This document shows, piece by piece, positions 6,624-12,653 of a stretch of 12,653 bases of DNA. The DNA comes from an uncultured Pseudomonadota bacterium. GTDB lineage: Bacteria > Pseudomonadota > Gammaproteobacteria > Burkholderiales > SG8-39. The position numbers were made by a program, and so were the translations under genes. The notes below the pieces were generated by a model. That model saw only the letters and a list, made by a program, of their open reading frames with translations, did not search any database and had not been told where the DNA came from. The stretch's first letter is position 1, and each line of letters opens with the position of its first letter. The stretch spans positions 1 through 12,653 of the forward strand of contig CAIVVS010000287.1 in assembly GCA_903909415.1 (NCBI GenBank), written 5' to 3'.

Positions 6624-7880
6624 TTGGCTGCACCCCGCATCGCGCCTCCCGCTGCACCCCTCGCTGCCCCGCTCGCCGCGGACACCTGCCGTTTCGTGGC
6701 CCCGGAGGAACTGGCGGGATTGCGCCTGCCGCTGGACAGGGCGAGCCACATCCCCGGGCCGATCTACCACCATCCGGACGTGCTGCGCGCCGAGAAGCAG
6801 GCCATCTTCCTCGAGGACTGGCTGTGCGTCGGGCGCGTCGAGGAACTGCCCGCGCCCGGGGACTACACCACGCTCAGCATCCTCGGCGAGTCGGTGCTGA
6901 TCACGCGCGACGCGGCCGGCGCGCTGCACGCATTCGGCAACGTGTGCGCGCACCGCGGCGTCGAGGTCGCCTTCGGAAGCGGCAACGCCCTGAACAGCAG
7001 TTTCCAGTGCCCCTACCACGGCTGGCTGTACGACCTCGAGGGACGCGCGGTCGGCACGCCCTTCATGCGCGATGTCACCGGCTTCGACGGCAAGTCGGTG
7101 CGCCTGCCACCGCTGCGGCTGGACACCTGGGCCGGCTGGATCTTCATCTGCTTCAGCGAGCGCACCGAGCCGCTGCAGGCATTCGTCACCGAGTTCGAGC
7201 AGGCGTTCGGCTTCCTTGGGCAGGAGGACTGCCTGGTCGCCGACAAGCTGGTGTTCGACGTCGACTGCAACTGGAAGCTGGTGGTCGAGAACCTGCTGGA
7301 CACCTACCACGCGTCGGTCGTGCACGGCCGCACCTTCGGTGGCCACCTGAAGATCCAGCGCCAGGGCCTGAACGCGGGGCGCAGGCTCACGCCCCGCGGC
7401 GGCTCGGTCAACCTGTACGAGGCCGCGCCGCACACCTATTCCGGCAAGCCGCTGCTCGGGCGCATGCCCGCGCTGCGCGACCATCCCGAGAGTTTCGCCG
7501 CCTCCGGCTTCATGGCGCCCAACATGCATTTCTTCGCACGCGCCGAGAACATGCGGCCCTGCGTGCACTGGCCGCTGTCGGAGAAGAAGACGCGACTGGT
7601 CTACTACAACCTGTTCCACAAGTCGTTCTTCGGCATGCCGGGCTTCGACGAGGCGGTCGCCGATTACCGGCGTTACTACACCGAGGTACTGGAGGAGGAC
7701 CGCGCGGTGCTGGTCTCGCTGCAGAACGCGATGGAGTCGGTGCAGAACCGCCCCGGGCGCATGGCGCCGCTCGAGGCCAGCATCCACCACGAACTCAACT
7801 ACTACGCGGACCGGATGTTCGGCCCGGCGCGCGGCGCCGCGCCCGCCGGCACCGCGTCGCCCGCCGGGGGCGGCACATGA
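6624..7880 (+). CDS. Rieske non-heme iron oxygenase, alpha subunit
   Basis: 418-residue large subunit of an aromatic-ring-hydroxylating oxygenase. The N-terminal Rieske [2Fe-2S] domain has C108-A-H110 and C129-PY-H132. The catalytic domain has NWKLVVEN at 216-223, then D226, H229 and H234 (D-x-YH-x4-H) and an Asp at 359 that fits the third iron ligand. All cofactor ligands are therefore present. It would use O2 and electrons from a reductase to mono- or dihydroxylate a ring, or to demethylate/deaminate a substituent; the substrate cannot be read from sequence. An Ala/Pro-rich N-terminus (1-20) and a Gly/Ala/Pro tail (403-418) are unusual decorations. The TTG start is set by GGAGG at 6613. No beta subunit, ferredoxin or reductase is next to it, so an alpha-only enzyme or electron partners elsewhere must be assumed. 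The VOC dioxygenase follows after 31 bases. Confidence 0.93.
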   Translation: MAAPRIAPPAAPLAAPLAADTCRFVAPEELAGLRLPLDRASHIPGPIYHHPDVLRAEKQAIFLEDWLCVGRVEELPAPGDYTTLSILGESVLITRDAAGALHAFGNVCAHRGVEVAFGSGNALNSSFQCPYHGWLYDLEGRAVGTPFMRDVTGFDGKSVRLPPLRLDTWAGWIFICFSERTEPLQAFVTEFEQAFGFLGQEDCLVADKLVFDVDCNWKLVVENLLDTYHASVVHGRTFGGHLKIQRQGLNAGRRLTPRGGSVNLYEAAPHTYSGKPLLGRMPALRDHPESFAASGFMAPNMHFFARAENMRPCVHWPLSEKKTRLVYYNLFHKSFFGMPGFDEAVADYRRYYTEVLEEDRAVLVSLQNAMESVQNRPGRMAPLEASIHHELNYYADRMFGPARGAAPAGTASPAGGGT

Positions 7881-7911
7881 CCTCCCCCGCGTCCGGCCCG
7901 AAGGAGGCTGC

Positions 7912-8880
7912 ATGGCCCTGCTGAATCCGGGCGGTGAGGACATCTCGCCGCGCCGCCTGACCCACGCGAACCTGTTCGTCGAGAACATGGAGCGTTCCAT
8001 GGATTTCTACAAGGACGTGGTCGGCCTGGGGGAGTCCTACCGGCGCGTCAAGTCGCGCGGCGGCTTCCTCACCAACGGCAACACCCACCATGACCTGGGC
8101 GTGATGGAGTATTCCGAGCGACTCGGCGGCAAGCGCGCGAAGAAGTTCATCGGCTTTTACCACTTCGCCTTCGAGATGGAGAGCGACTGGCACCTGCACG
8201 AGTGGTACGCCAACGCCGTGGCGCGGAACGCGAACTTCTTCTTCCTCGGTGACCACGGCAACACCCATTCGGTCTACCTGATCGACCCGGACGGCAACCA
8301 GGTCGAGGTCTACACCGACACGCTGAAGGAATGGTGGAAGCTCAAGACCGGCTACATGCCCACCATCCAGTCCGAATGGAAGCCGCAGGGCGGTACGCCC
8401 TCGCGCGAGCCGCAGTACCACGCGCAGCCGGCCATCACGTTTCCGCCCCATGGCGTGTTCCGTCCCAGGCGCTCGACGCGAGCGACGATCGTGCTCGGGC
8501 GCTACGAACAGGGCCTTGCGTTCTACCGTGACATCGTCGGCCTGACACCGGTCGCAGGCGGCGCCGACCGGGAGTTCACCGCATTCGCCGGCACCACCGG
8601 CGAGGTGTGCCTGATGGCCTGGCGCACCGGTGCGTCGCGCCCCGTCGGCTACCATCACGTGAGCATGGAAGCCGACGGCGAGGCGGGCCTGCGCGAGTCC
8701 GCCGCGCGCCTGCACGCCACCACGCCGTGGCGGGTCGCGCGCGAGGTCGAGGCTCCGGGCCGTTACGCGCTGTACATCGAGGACCCGGACGGCTTCCTGC
8801 TGCAGCTGTACGCGGACCGACCCGGCGCGCGCGTGGACCTGGACGCGCTTGATCCCGAAACCGCCTTCCTGATCGGCTGA
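7912..8880 (+). CDS. Two-domain VOC-fold extradiol ring-cleavage dioxygenase
   Basis: 322 residues with two vicinal-oxygen-chelate modules (about 15-136 and 187-303), as in catechol 2,3-dioxygenase-type enzymes that cut a catecholic ring next to the two hydroxyls. The N-terminal module has a full metal triad: H18 in LTHANLFV, H84 in FYHFAFE and E132 in DPDGNQVEVY, plus H59/H60 and the DHGNTHSVY stretch typical of extradiol enzymes. The C-terminal module has R190 where the first His should be, keeps H248, and has Q298 in place of Glu, so it probably binds no iron. In biphenyl- and catechol-type enzymes the C-terminal module is the active one, so this arrangement is reversed; CatE-like proteins may share it. 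AAGGAGG at 7901-7907 precedes the ATG. It lies between the Rieske gene and the hydrolase, fitting ring opening after hydroxylation. Isomerase or glyoxalase-like chemistry is not excluded. Confidence 0.88.
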   Translation: MALLNPGGEDISPRRLTHANLFVENMERSMDFYKDVVGLGESYRRVKSRGGFLTNGNTHHDLGVMEYSERLGGKRAKKFIGFYHFAFEMESDWHLHEWYANAVARNANFFFLGDHGNTHSVYLIDPDGNQVEVYTDTLKEWWKLKTGYMPTIQSEWKPQGGTPSREPQYHAQPAITFPPHGVFRPRRSTRATIVLGRYEQGLAFYRDIVGLTPVAGGADREFTAFAGTTGEVCLMAWRTGASRPVGYHHVSMEADGEAGLRESAARLHATTPWRVAREVEAPGRYALYIEDPDGFLLQLYADRPGARVDLDALDPETAFLIG

Positions 8881-8886
8881 GCCCCA

Positions 8887-9804
8887 ATGGATGCTTCCGC
8901 ACCGGCCATTCCCCCGTCGCTGCGCGCGATGATGTCCGAGCTCGGCCCGCGCTGGGGCAGCAACATACGCGAGTTCACCAACCGGCAGTCGGCTGCGTTC
9001 AGCGAGCTGCTTGCGCGCGCGCCCAAGCAGGGCCGCATGGTTCGCGACCTGCCCTACGGCCCCGACCCGCGCCAGGTGCTGGACGTGTTCAGCCCGCCGT
9101 CGCCGCCCTCCGACGGAAGGGGCGCGCCTGTGGTGCTGTTCATGCACGGCGGGGCCTTCGTGGTCGGCGACAAGGACCGCACGCCGGAGATCTACGCCAA
9201 CGTCTGCTGGTACCTGGCGCGCAATGGCGTGGTCGGCATCAACATGGAGTACCGGCTCGCGCCGGCGAACAAATACCCGTCCGGCGTGGAGGACGTGGCG
9301 CTCGCGGTGCAATGGGCGAAGGCCAACGCGCGCGCCCACGGCGGCGACCCGTCGCGCATCTACCTGATGGGGCATTCGGCCGGCGGCGCGCACGTCGGCT
9401 GCTACGCCTACGACCGCAGCTTCCACCCGCCCGGGGGACCGGGCATAAGCGGGCTGGTGCTGGTGTCCTCGCGGGTGCGCATCGACGTGCGACCGGACAA
9501 TCCCAACGCCAACAACGTGCGAGCCTACTTCGGCACCGACCCGGCGGCGATGGAGCGCGGCTCGGTCGTGAACCACGTGTCCGCAGACTCGGTCCCGACC
9601 CTGGTCGCCATTGCCCATTGGGAGAACCCGCTGCTCGACATCTACGGCCTGGAGCTGGCGCACCTGCTCGCCGAGGCCAAGGGCCGCGCGCCGCGCACCG
9701 TCTGGCTGGCAGGCCACAACCACAATTCATCAATCGCGCACATGAACACAGCCGATGACGACCTCGGCCGCGCGATCCTGCAGTTCATCGAGGAGGGCCA
9801 TTGA
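8887..9804 (+). CDS. Alpha/beta hydrolase, HSL/arylformamidase-like
   Basis: 305-residue cytoplasmic esterase/amidase. The oxyanion-hole motif HGG is at 87-89, EYRLAPANKYP at 121-131 is typical of HSL-type enzymes, and the nucleophile is S164 in GHSAGG. Where HSL members have DPLxD the protein reads ENPLLD (246-251), so the acid could be E246 or D251. The catalytic His is probably in GHNHNSSIAH (276-285). The GHNHNSSI ending and the HGG/GHSAGG spacing recall kynurenine formamidase-type enzymes, which cleave N-formyl aromatic amines. With an extradiol dioxygenase six bases upstream, it probably hydrolyses the ring-fission product or a formamide/carbamate. No good ribosome site precedes the ATG, which suggests translation coupled to the dioxygenase gene. 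The family is sure; the substrate is inferred. Confidence 0.88.
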   Translation: MDASAPAIPPSLRAMMSELGPRWGSNIREFTNRQSAAFSELLARAPKQGRMVRDLPYGPDPRQVLDVFSPPSPPSDGRGAPVVLFMHGGAFVVGDKDRTPEIYANVCWYLARNGVVGINMEYRLAPANKYPSGVEDVALAVQWAKANARAHGGDPSRIYLMGHSAGGAHVGCYAYDRSFHPPGGPGISGLVLVSSRVRIDVRPDNPNANNVRAYFGTDPAAMERGSVVNHVSADSVPTLVAIAHWENPLLDIYGLELAHLLAEAKGRAPRTVWLAGHNHNSSIAHMNTADDDLGRAILQFIEEGH

Positions 9805-9806
9805 CA

Positions 9807-9834
9807 ATGGGGACATACCGATGGGGACATACGT
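9807..9834 (+). repeat. 14-base tandem duplication over a start-codon region
   Basis: ATGGGGACATACCG (9807-9820) is followed at once by ATGGGGACATACGT (9821-9834), identical in the first 12 bases. The first ATG opens a nine-codon frame (MGTYRWGHT) ending in TGA at 9834-9836. The second ATG is in the frame of the binding protein. The first copy also places GGGGA seven bases ahead of the second ATG, where a ribosome site would sit. Confidence 0.85.
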
Positions 9835-10870
9835 GACCGACCGACGCCGTTTCCTTGCTTCCTCGGCCGCGCTGTCGGCGGCGTCCATGCTGCCGGGCGC
9901 CGCGCGCGCGCAGTCCGGGGAGCCCTTCGTGTTCTGCACCGGCTTCGGCTTCATCGTCGATTTCCTCGAGGTGATGAACGCCCAGGCCGGCGGCCACTGG
10001 CGCGAGGCCGGGCTCGACGGCAAGGTGATCGGCGCCCAGGGCGCGGCCCAGTCCATCCAGCTGCTCGCATCCGGGCAGGCGCACATGATCCGGACCGCCG
10101 CGATCGAGATGATGCGCGCGGTGTCGGCGCAGAACCTCCCGCTGCTGGCGGTCGCGACCATCTACCAGGGGTCCACCTTCTCCATGGTCAGTCCGGAGGA
10201 GGCGCCGCTGCGCGGGATCGAGGACCTTCGCGGCAAGACCATCGGCATCGTCTCGGTCGGTGGCGCGACCGACGTGTTCATCGACCTGATGTGCGCCCGC
10301 GCCGGCATCCCCAAGGGCGAGGTGCGCCGCGAGGTGGTCGGCAACAGCCCCGGCGCGCTTGGGCTGGTTCGCCAGGGCCGCATCCACGGGTTCATCACCT
10401 CCAGCAGCGTGGTGGCGGCGCTGCAGGTGGCGAAGGAGAAGGTTGTGGTCTGGAACACGGACCGCTATGCACCCATGCCCTCGCAGTGCTATTTCGTCAC
10501 GCGCCAGCTGGCGCAGGAGCGGCCGCAGGTCATCGTTCGGGCGCTGCGCGGCCTCAAGGCCTCGGTGGACCAGCTTGTGGCCGGTCCGATCGGGCCGCTG
10601 ATCGCGCGCGCCTCTAAGGATTTCGACATCCCGGGCCGCCGCAACCTCGAGGCGCTCACCGCGAACGCGGACGCCGCCAAGGCGCTGTATTTCTCCCAGG
10701 GGCGCGAGAACCTGCTGCGCAACGTGCCCAAGCTCTGGCGCGACGGCGCCGACGCGATGGCGAAGGCGGGTCTGGGAGACCTGACCAAGTCGGTGGAATC
10801 GCTCTACACCAACCGCTTCCTCGACCAGGCCCTGCACCACGGGGCGGGGGCGCACCGCACCAAGGGGTGA
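9821..10870 (+). CDS. TAT-exported NMT1/SsuA-type ABC substrate-binding protein
   Basis: 349 residues. The N-terminus carries a twin-arginine signal, DRRRFLAS at 7-14, followed by an Ala/Ser-rich core and cleavage at ARA|Q after residue 30, so it would be exported folded. The mature part looks like the NMT1/THI5 and nitrate/sulfonate/taurine-type periplasmic binding proteins: SIQLLASGQAHM near 82-93 and LRGIEDLRGKTIGIVSVGG around 130-150, with a hinge and second lobe after it. Such proteins deliver heterocycles, pyrimidine precursors, sulfonates or aromatic acids to ABC importers; no permease or ATPase gene is in the window. The start is ambiguous: ATG at 9821 lies in the duplicated block, while GTG at 9833 overlaps the stop of the nine-codon leader (GTGA) and gives MTDRRRFL, a more usual TAT start. 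It follows the hydrolase by 16 bases and ends the catabolic run. Confidence 0.88.
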   Translation: MGTYVTDRRRFLASSAALSAASMLPGAARAQSGEPFVFCTGFGFIVDFLEVMNAQAGGHWREAGLDGKVIGAQGAAQSIQLLASGQAHMIRTAAIEMMRAVSAQNLPLLAVATIYQGSTFSMVSPEEAPLRGIEDLRGKTIGIVSVGGATDVFIDLMCARAGIPKGEVRREVVGNSPGALGLVRQGRIHGFITSSSVVAALQVAKEKVVVWNTDRYAPMPSQCYFVTRQLAQERPQVIVRALRGLKASVDQLVAGPIGPLIARASKDFDIPGRRNLEALTANADAAKALYFSQGRENLLRNVPKLWRDGADAMAKAGLGDLTKSVESLYTNRFLDQALHHGAGAHRTKG

Positions 10871-10902
10871 CCCAGCTTGGGCTGCGGCACCCGCGCAGGG
10901 GG

Positions 10903-10908
10903 TAAACT
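10903..10908 (+). promoter_or_regulatory. Probable -10 element for the tRNA gene
   Basis: TAAACT lies 12 bases before the tRNA 5' end, a normal place for a tRNA promoter's -10. No clean -35 sits 17 bases upstream; TTGGGC at 10877 is 20 bases away. No terminator hairpin is visible between the binding-protein stop and this element. Confidence 0.4.
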
Positions 10909-10920
10909 CCCGCTCGCCGT

Positions 10921-10996
10921 GCCGGATTAGCTCAGCTGGTAGAGCAACCGCCTTGTAAGCGGTAGGTCATCCGTTCGAGTCGGATATCCGGCACCA
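10921..10996 (+). tRNA. tRNA-Thr (anticodon UGU)
   Basis: Complete cloverleaf. The acceptor stem GCCGGAT pairs with ATCCGGC in seven pairs. The D arm GCTCAGCTGGTAGAGC is typical. The anticodon stem ACCGC/GCGGT encloses the loop CTTGTAA with anticodon TGT (10954-10956), and the T stem ATCCG/CGGAT encloses TTCGAGT. The discriminator is A and the CCA end is encoded in the DNA (10994-10996). It reads ACA codons. It sits just before an 835-base stretch without an intact gene, where an IS fragment lies, so it may mark an integration hot spot. No second copy of its 3' end is seen in the window. Confidence 0.97.
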
Positions 10997-11485
10997 ATAA
11001 TCAAAGGGTTACGAGGAAATTCCGACTGGCTTCCCTCTCGCCGTGTAGATGGCAACCACATTGGCAACCGCCATTTGCGAATGTCCCAACGGCGCACCAT
11101 GAATGAACTCAGTAGCCAATCGCCGACTGCCCACGCTTAGGCGCCGATTTTTGGGCGGGCAATTGGCAGCCGGGTTCGACCGGCGTGGCGCCGAGGTCGC
11201 CCGGTTGGCACGGTGGCAACTGATCCGCAGTTGTCGTGGCCACAGCCCTGGCCGGTTTGTCCTTGGTGGGCGGCGTGGCGCAGCCTGCCTGTGCGTCCGA
11301 GTGGTGGGGCCGCGGCGTCCCTCGCGCATGATTTGCACGCACCACCCTGGCACCCCCGCGTGAGTCCGCCATTTTTATTGGCATGCCCTCCGACAGAATT
11401 TTGGAACCTCTTCACTCTCAGCCTGTTACCCAACATGGAACGGCACCCAGGAACTGGATCCATTCTTGAGTTTGACGTGCTCGCC

Positions 11486-11650
11486 CTAGAACTCGTTCAG
11501 CCGCTTGAGGTCGGACACGTCCGTGCCGCCGAACTTCGAGCGCCACTTGCAAAAGGTGGCCTCGCCAAACCCGCCCTTGCGGCACAACTCCTTGATCGGC
11601 ATCCCCGCGTCGGCCGCCCGATGCGAAAGCCGTTCTCGGGTGTCCTGTTC
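11486..11650 (-). pseudogene. Remnant of IS3-family transposase OrfA
   Basis: Read on the - strand, this segment gives the helix-turn-helix core of an IS3-family OrfA: GMPIKELCRKGGFGEATF, then CKWRSKFGGTDVSDLKRL. The order KELCRKxGF-xEATF-KWRSKFGG-VSDxKRLxE is diagnostic. The frame ends in TAG at 11486-11488 where intact proteins read on into ENxxLKK; after the stop the same frame still gives GEHVKLK, so the stop looks like a mutation and similarity is then lost. The N-terminal part (about 20 residues before GMPIKELC) is also degraded. Only about 55 codons of an expected 90-100 remain and no OrfB or terminal repeats are seen. It is therefore inactive and points to past IS insertion next to the tRNA. 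Confidence 0.72.
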
Positions 11651-11664
11651 AAAGGCCGCGTGGA

Positions 11665-11693
11665 TTGACCCTTCGGGTGAAATGCCCTATATA
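11665..11693 (+). promoter_or_regulatory. Strong sigma70-type promoter candidate for the second TctC gene
   Basis: TTGACC (11665-11670) and TATATA (11688-11693) are separated by exactly 17 bases, the best promoter match in the window. Transcription would start near 11700 and give a leader of about 130 bases before the TTG at 11832. A small palindrome, ACCC-TTC-GGGT (11668-11678), overlaps the -35 and spacer and could be an operator. It adjoins the IS3 fragment, so the insertion sequence may have supplied or created it. Confidence 0.55.
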
Positions 11694-11743
11694 TAACCCG
11701 TCCGCGAAGGGGAACGGTGCGTCGGACAATGGCATAAACGCAA

Positions 11744-11773
11744 TTGGCAACGCCGCGTTCTACGCGGCGCCAA
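11744..11773 (+). promoter_or_regulatory. GC-rich hairpin in the leader of the second TctC gene
   Basis: CGCCGCG (11751-11757) and CGCGGCG (11763-11769) form a perfect seven-pair GC stem with a five-base loop. TTGG/CCAA extends it outside a three-base bulge on the 5' side. No T-run follows, so it is not an ordinary terminator. It lies between the promoter and the start codon and may affect mRNA stability or translation, or be chance in GC-rich DNA. Confidence 0.35.
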
Positions 11774-11817
11774 TGGAAGCTGAGCCAGCAGATGTGATTC
11801 GGCCTTGCGTCGACAAC

Positions 11818-11823
11818 GAGGGG
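11818..11823 (+). promoter_or_regulatory. Ribosome binding site fixing a TTG start
   Basis: GAGGGG lies eight bases before TTG at 11832. Nearby ATG codons at 11836 and 11840 are out of frame with the TctC protein, so the TTG is the only start that gives a complete signal peptide. Confidence 0.6.
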
Positions 11824-11831
11824 GAATAATC

Positions 11832-12653
11832 TTGAATGCATGCGCTGTTCTTGCCGTAGCACTCCGGACCCTGATTCTTGTCCTGGCAACCGGACTGCAA
11901 GGCACCGCTGTTGCCCAATCCTACCCGGCCAAGCCGGTGCGGATCATCGTTCCCTTTCCGCCGGGCGATTCAACCGACATCATTGGCAGGCTGATCGCAC
12001 CGAAGCTGACCGATCGGCTTGGGCAGCCGGTCATTGTCGAGAATCGCCCGGGCGCCGCCGGGACGATAGGTGTCGAGTTCGTGGCGCGTGCGACCCCCGA
12101 CGGCTATACGCTGGGCGCCGGGCAGGGTGGCACGCTCACGGTGCTGCCCAACACCAACAAGAACGTCTCCTACAACCCGCTGAAGGACTTCGAGTACATC
12201 GCCGCGGTCGCCGCAGGTTATATGGGGATCGTTTCCAGTCCGAACGCGCCGTTCCAGACGTTCTCGGAAATGATCGCGTTCGCCAGGGCCAATCCGGAAA
12301 AGCTCACGGTCGCCAGCAACGGGGAGGGCGGATTTCCGCACCTGAATTTCGAGCAATTGCGGCTGTCGGCGAATTTCGCGTTCACGCACGTGCCCTACCG
12401 GGGAGCGGGAGCCATCTTCGCCGACGTGCTCGGCGGGCAGGTCCTTGTTGGCATCGGCGCGACGGCCAACCAGGCGGCCAACGTTCGGAGCGGCAAACTT
12501 CGCCTGCTGGCCGTGACCAGCAAGGCGAGGCTTCCGAACTGGCCCGATGTGCCTGCGGTCGCCGAGACGCTGCCGGGATTCGAAGCGGGCGGCTGGTTCG
12601 GCTTCATGGCGCCGGCCGGAACGCCGCGACCCATCGTGATGAAGCTGAACGAG
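11832..12653 (+). CDS. TctC/Bug-family periplasmic solute-binding protein (3' end beyond window)
   Basis: The first 274 residues of a protein of about 325; the frame is open to the window edge. A Sec signal peptide has its core at about 5-20 and an AVA|Q cleavage site after residue 28. The mature protein begins YPAKPVRIIVPFPPG and continues with D42 in the ligand-binding loop, ENRPGAAG, VPYRGAG near 188-194 and the LPNWPDVPAVAET block. The usual PPGG is PPGD here, which changes the loop that contacts the ligand carboxylate and may alter specificity. The start is TTG at 11832 with GAGGGG ahead; no in-frame ATG would give the signal peptide. It is separated from the catabolic run by the tRNA and the IS fragment and has its own promoter candidate, so it probably belongs to a different transcription unit that continues to the right. 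It is clearly diverged from the 5035-6024 copy. Confidence 0.92.
   Translation, partial: MNACAVLAVALRTLILVLATGLQGTAVAQSYPAKPVRIIVPFPPGDSTDIIGRLIAPKLTDRLGQPVIVENRPGAAGTIGVEFVARATPDGYTLGAGQGGTLTVLPNTNKNVSYNPLKDFEYIAAVAAGYMGIVSSPNAPFQTFSEMIAFARANPEKLTVASNGEGGFPHLNFEQLRLSANFAFTHVPYRGAGAIFADVLGGQVLVGIGATANQAANVRSGKLRLLAVTSKARLPNWPDVPAVAETLPGFEAGGWFGFMAPAGTPRPIVMKLNE

Larger units (their letters stand above)
10997..11831. other. Gene-poor stretch between the tRNA and the second TctC gene
   Basis: No intact gene is supported in these 835 bases. The composition is less GC-rich than the flanks, and short open frames on both strands have no recognisable family or ribosome site. The only identifiable pieces are the IS3-family orfA fragment on the - strand, a strong promoter-like sequence at 11665-11693 and a hairpin at 11744-11773. 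About 11000-11460 shows nothing I can name. The appearance is that of a decayed insertion site beside a tRNA gene. Confidence 0.6.

Noticed and set aside
7795..9723. Long - strand frame opposite the VOC and hydrolase genes
   Set aside because: Low-complexity composition typical of antisense translation in GC-rich DNA; the + strand genes have full family motifs.
11009..11140. - strand frame with an integrase-like LGHS...IYT stretch next to the tRNA
   Set aside because: The spacing between LGHS and Tyr is two residues too long, the upstream Arg box does not fit, and no other integrase block is found; similarity may be chance.
1..12653. CRISPR arrays, toxin-antitoxin pairs, phage genes, riboswitches
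   Set aside because: No regularly spaced repeats, no small overlapping gene pairs with such families, no structural phage genes and no recognisable aptamer were seen.

Overview
The window is very GC-rich. All convincing genes are on the + strand with short gaps, and purine-rich ribosome binding sites precede several of them. Two TctC/Bug-type periplasmic solute-binding proteins and a TAT-exported NMT1-type binding protein point to a metabolically versatile betaproteobacterium, probably of the order Burkholderiales. That placement is inferred from gene content and composition, not from a marker gene.

Layout. (1) Positions 1-3317 hold a carbamoyl-transfer module: carbamate kinase, a DUF2877 protein (YlbF/AllH-like) and a DUF1116 protein (YlbE/AllG-like). 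In E. coli the homologues sit with fdrA beside the allantoin genes and are linked to oxamate (oxalurate) carbamoyltransferase. An FdrA-like partner is not visible here and could lie upstream. (2) Positions 3318-3469 are an AT-rich break with several symmetric sites. A membrane-anchored protein of unknown function follows (3470-4108). (3) Positions 4151-10870 hold a catabolic run: FAH-family hydrolase, TctC/Bug binding protein, RidA-family protein, Rieske oxygenase alpha subunit, two-domain extradiol-type (VOC) dioxygenase, alpha/beta hydrolase with formamidase/HSL-like features, and a TAT-exported NMT1-type binding protein. (4) Positions 10921-10996 encode tRNA-Thr(UGU). (5) Positions 10997-11831 contain no intact gene. 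They hold a decayed IS3-family orfA fragment on the - strand and, beside it, the best sigma70-type promoter in the window. (6) From 11832 to the window end is a second TctC/Bug protein, cut by the window edge.

How the genes may work together. The Rieske oxygenase could hydroxylate a ring, the extradiol enzyme cleave it, and the FAH and alpha/beta hydrolases split the products. RidA would remove reactive enamine/imine intermediates, and the binding proteins would capture substrate outside the cytoplasm. The carbamoyl-transfer module could move a carbamoyl group to phosphate, with carbamate kinase recovering ATP and releasing ammonia and CO2. If the two modules are one system, a nitrogen-containing (hetero)aromatic or carbamoylated substrate is the simplest explanation. 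The break at 3318-3469 leaves open that they are separate units. No regulator, permease, oxygenase reductase or ferredoxin is encoded in the window.
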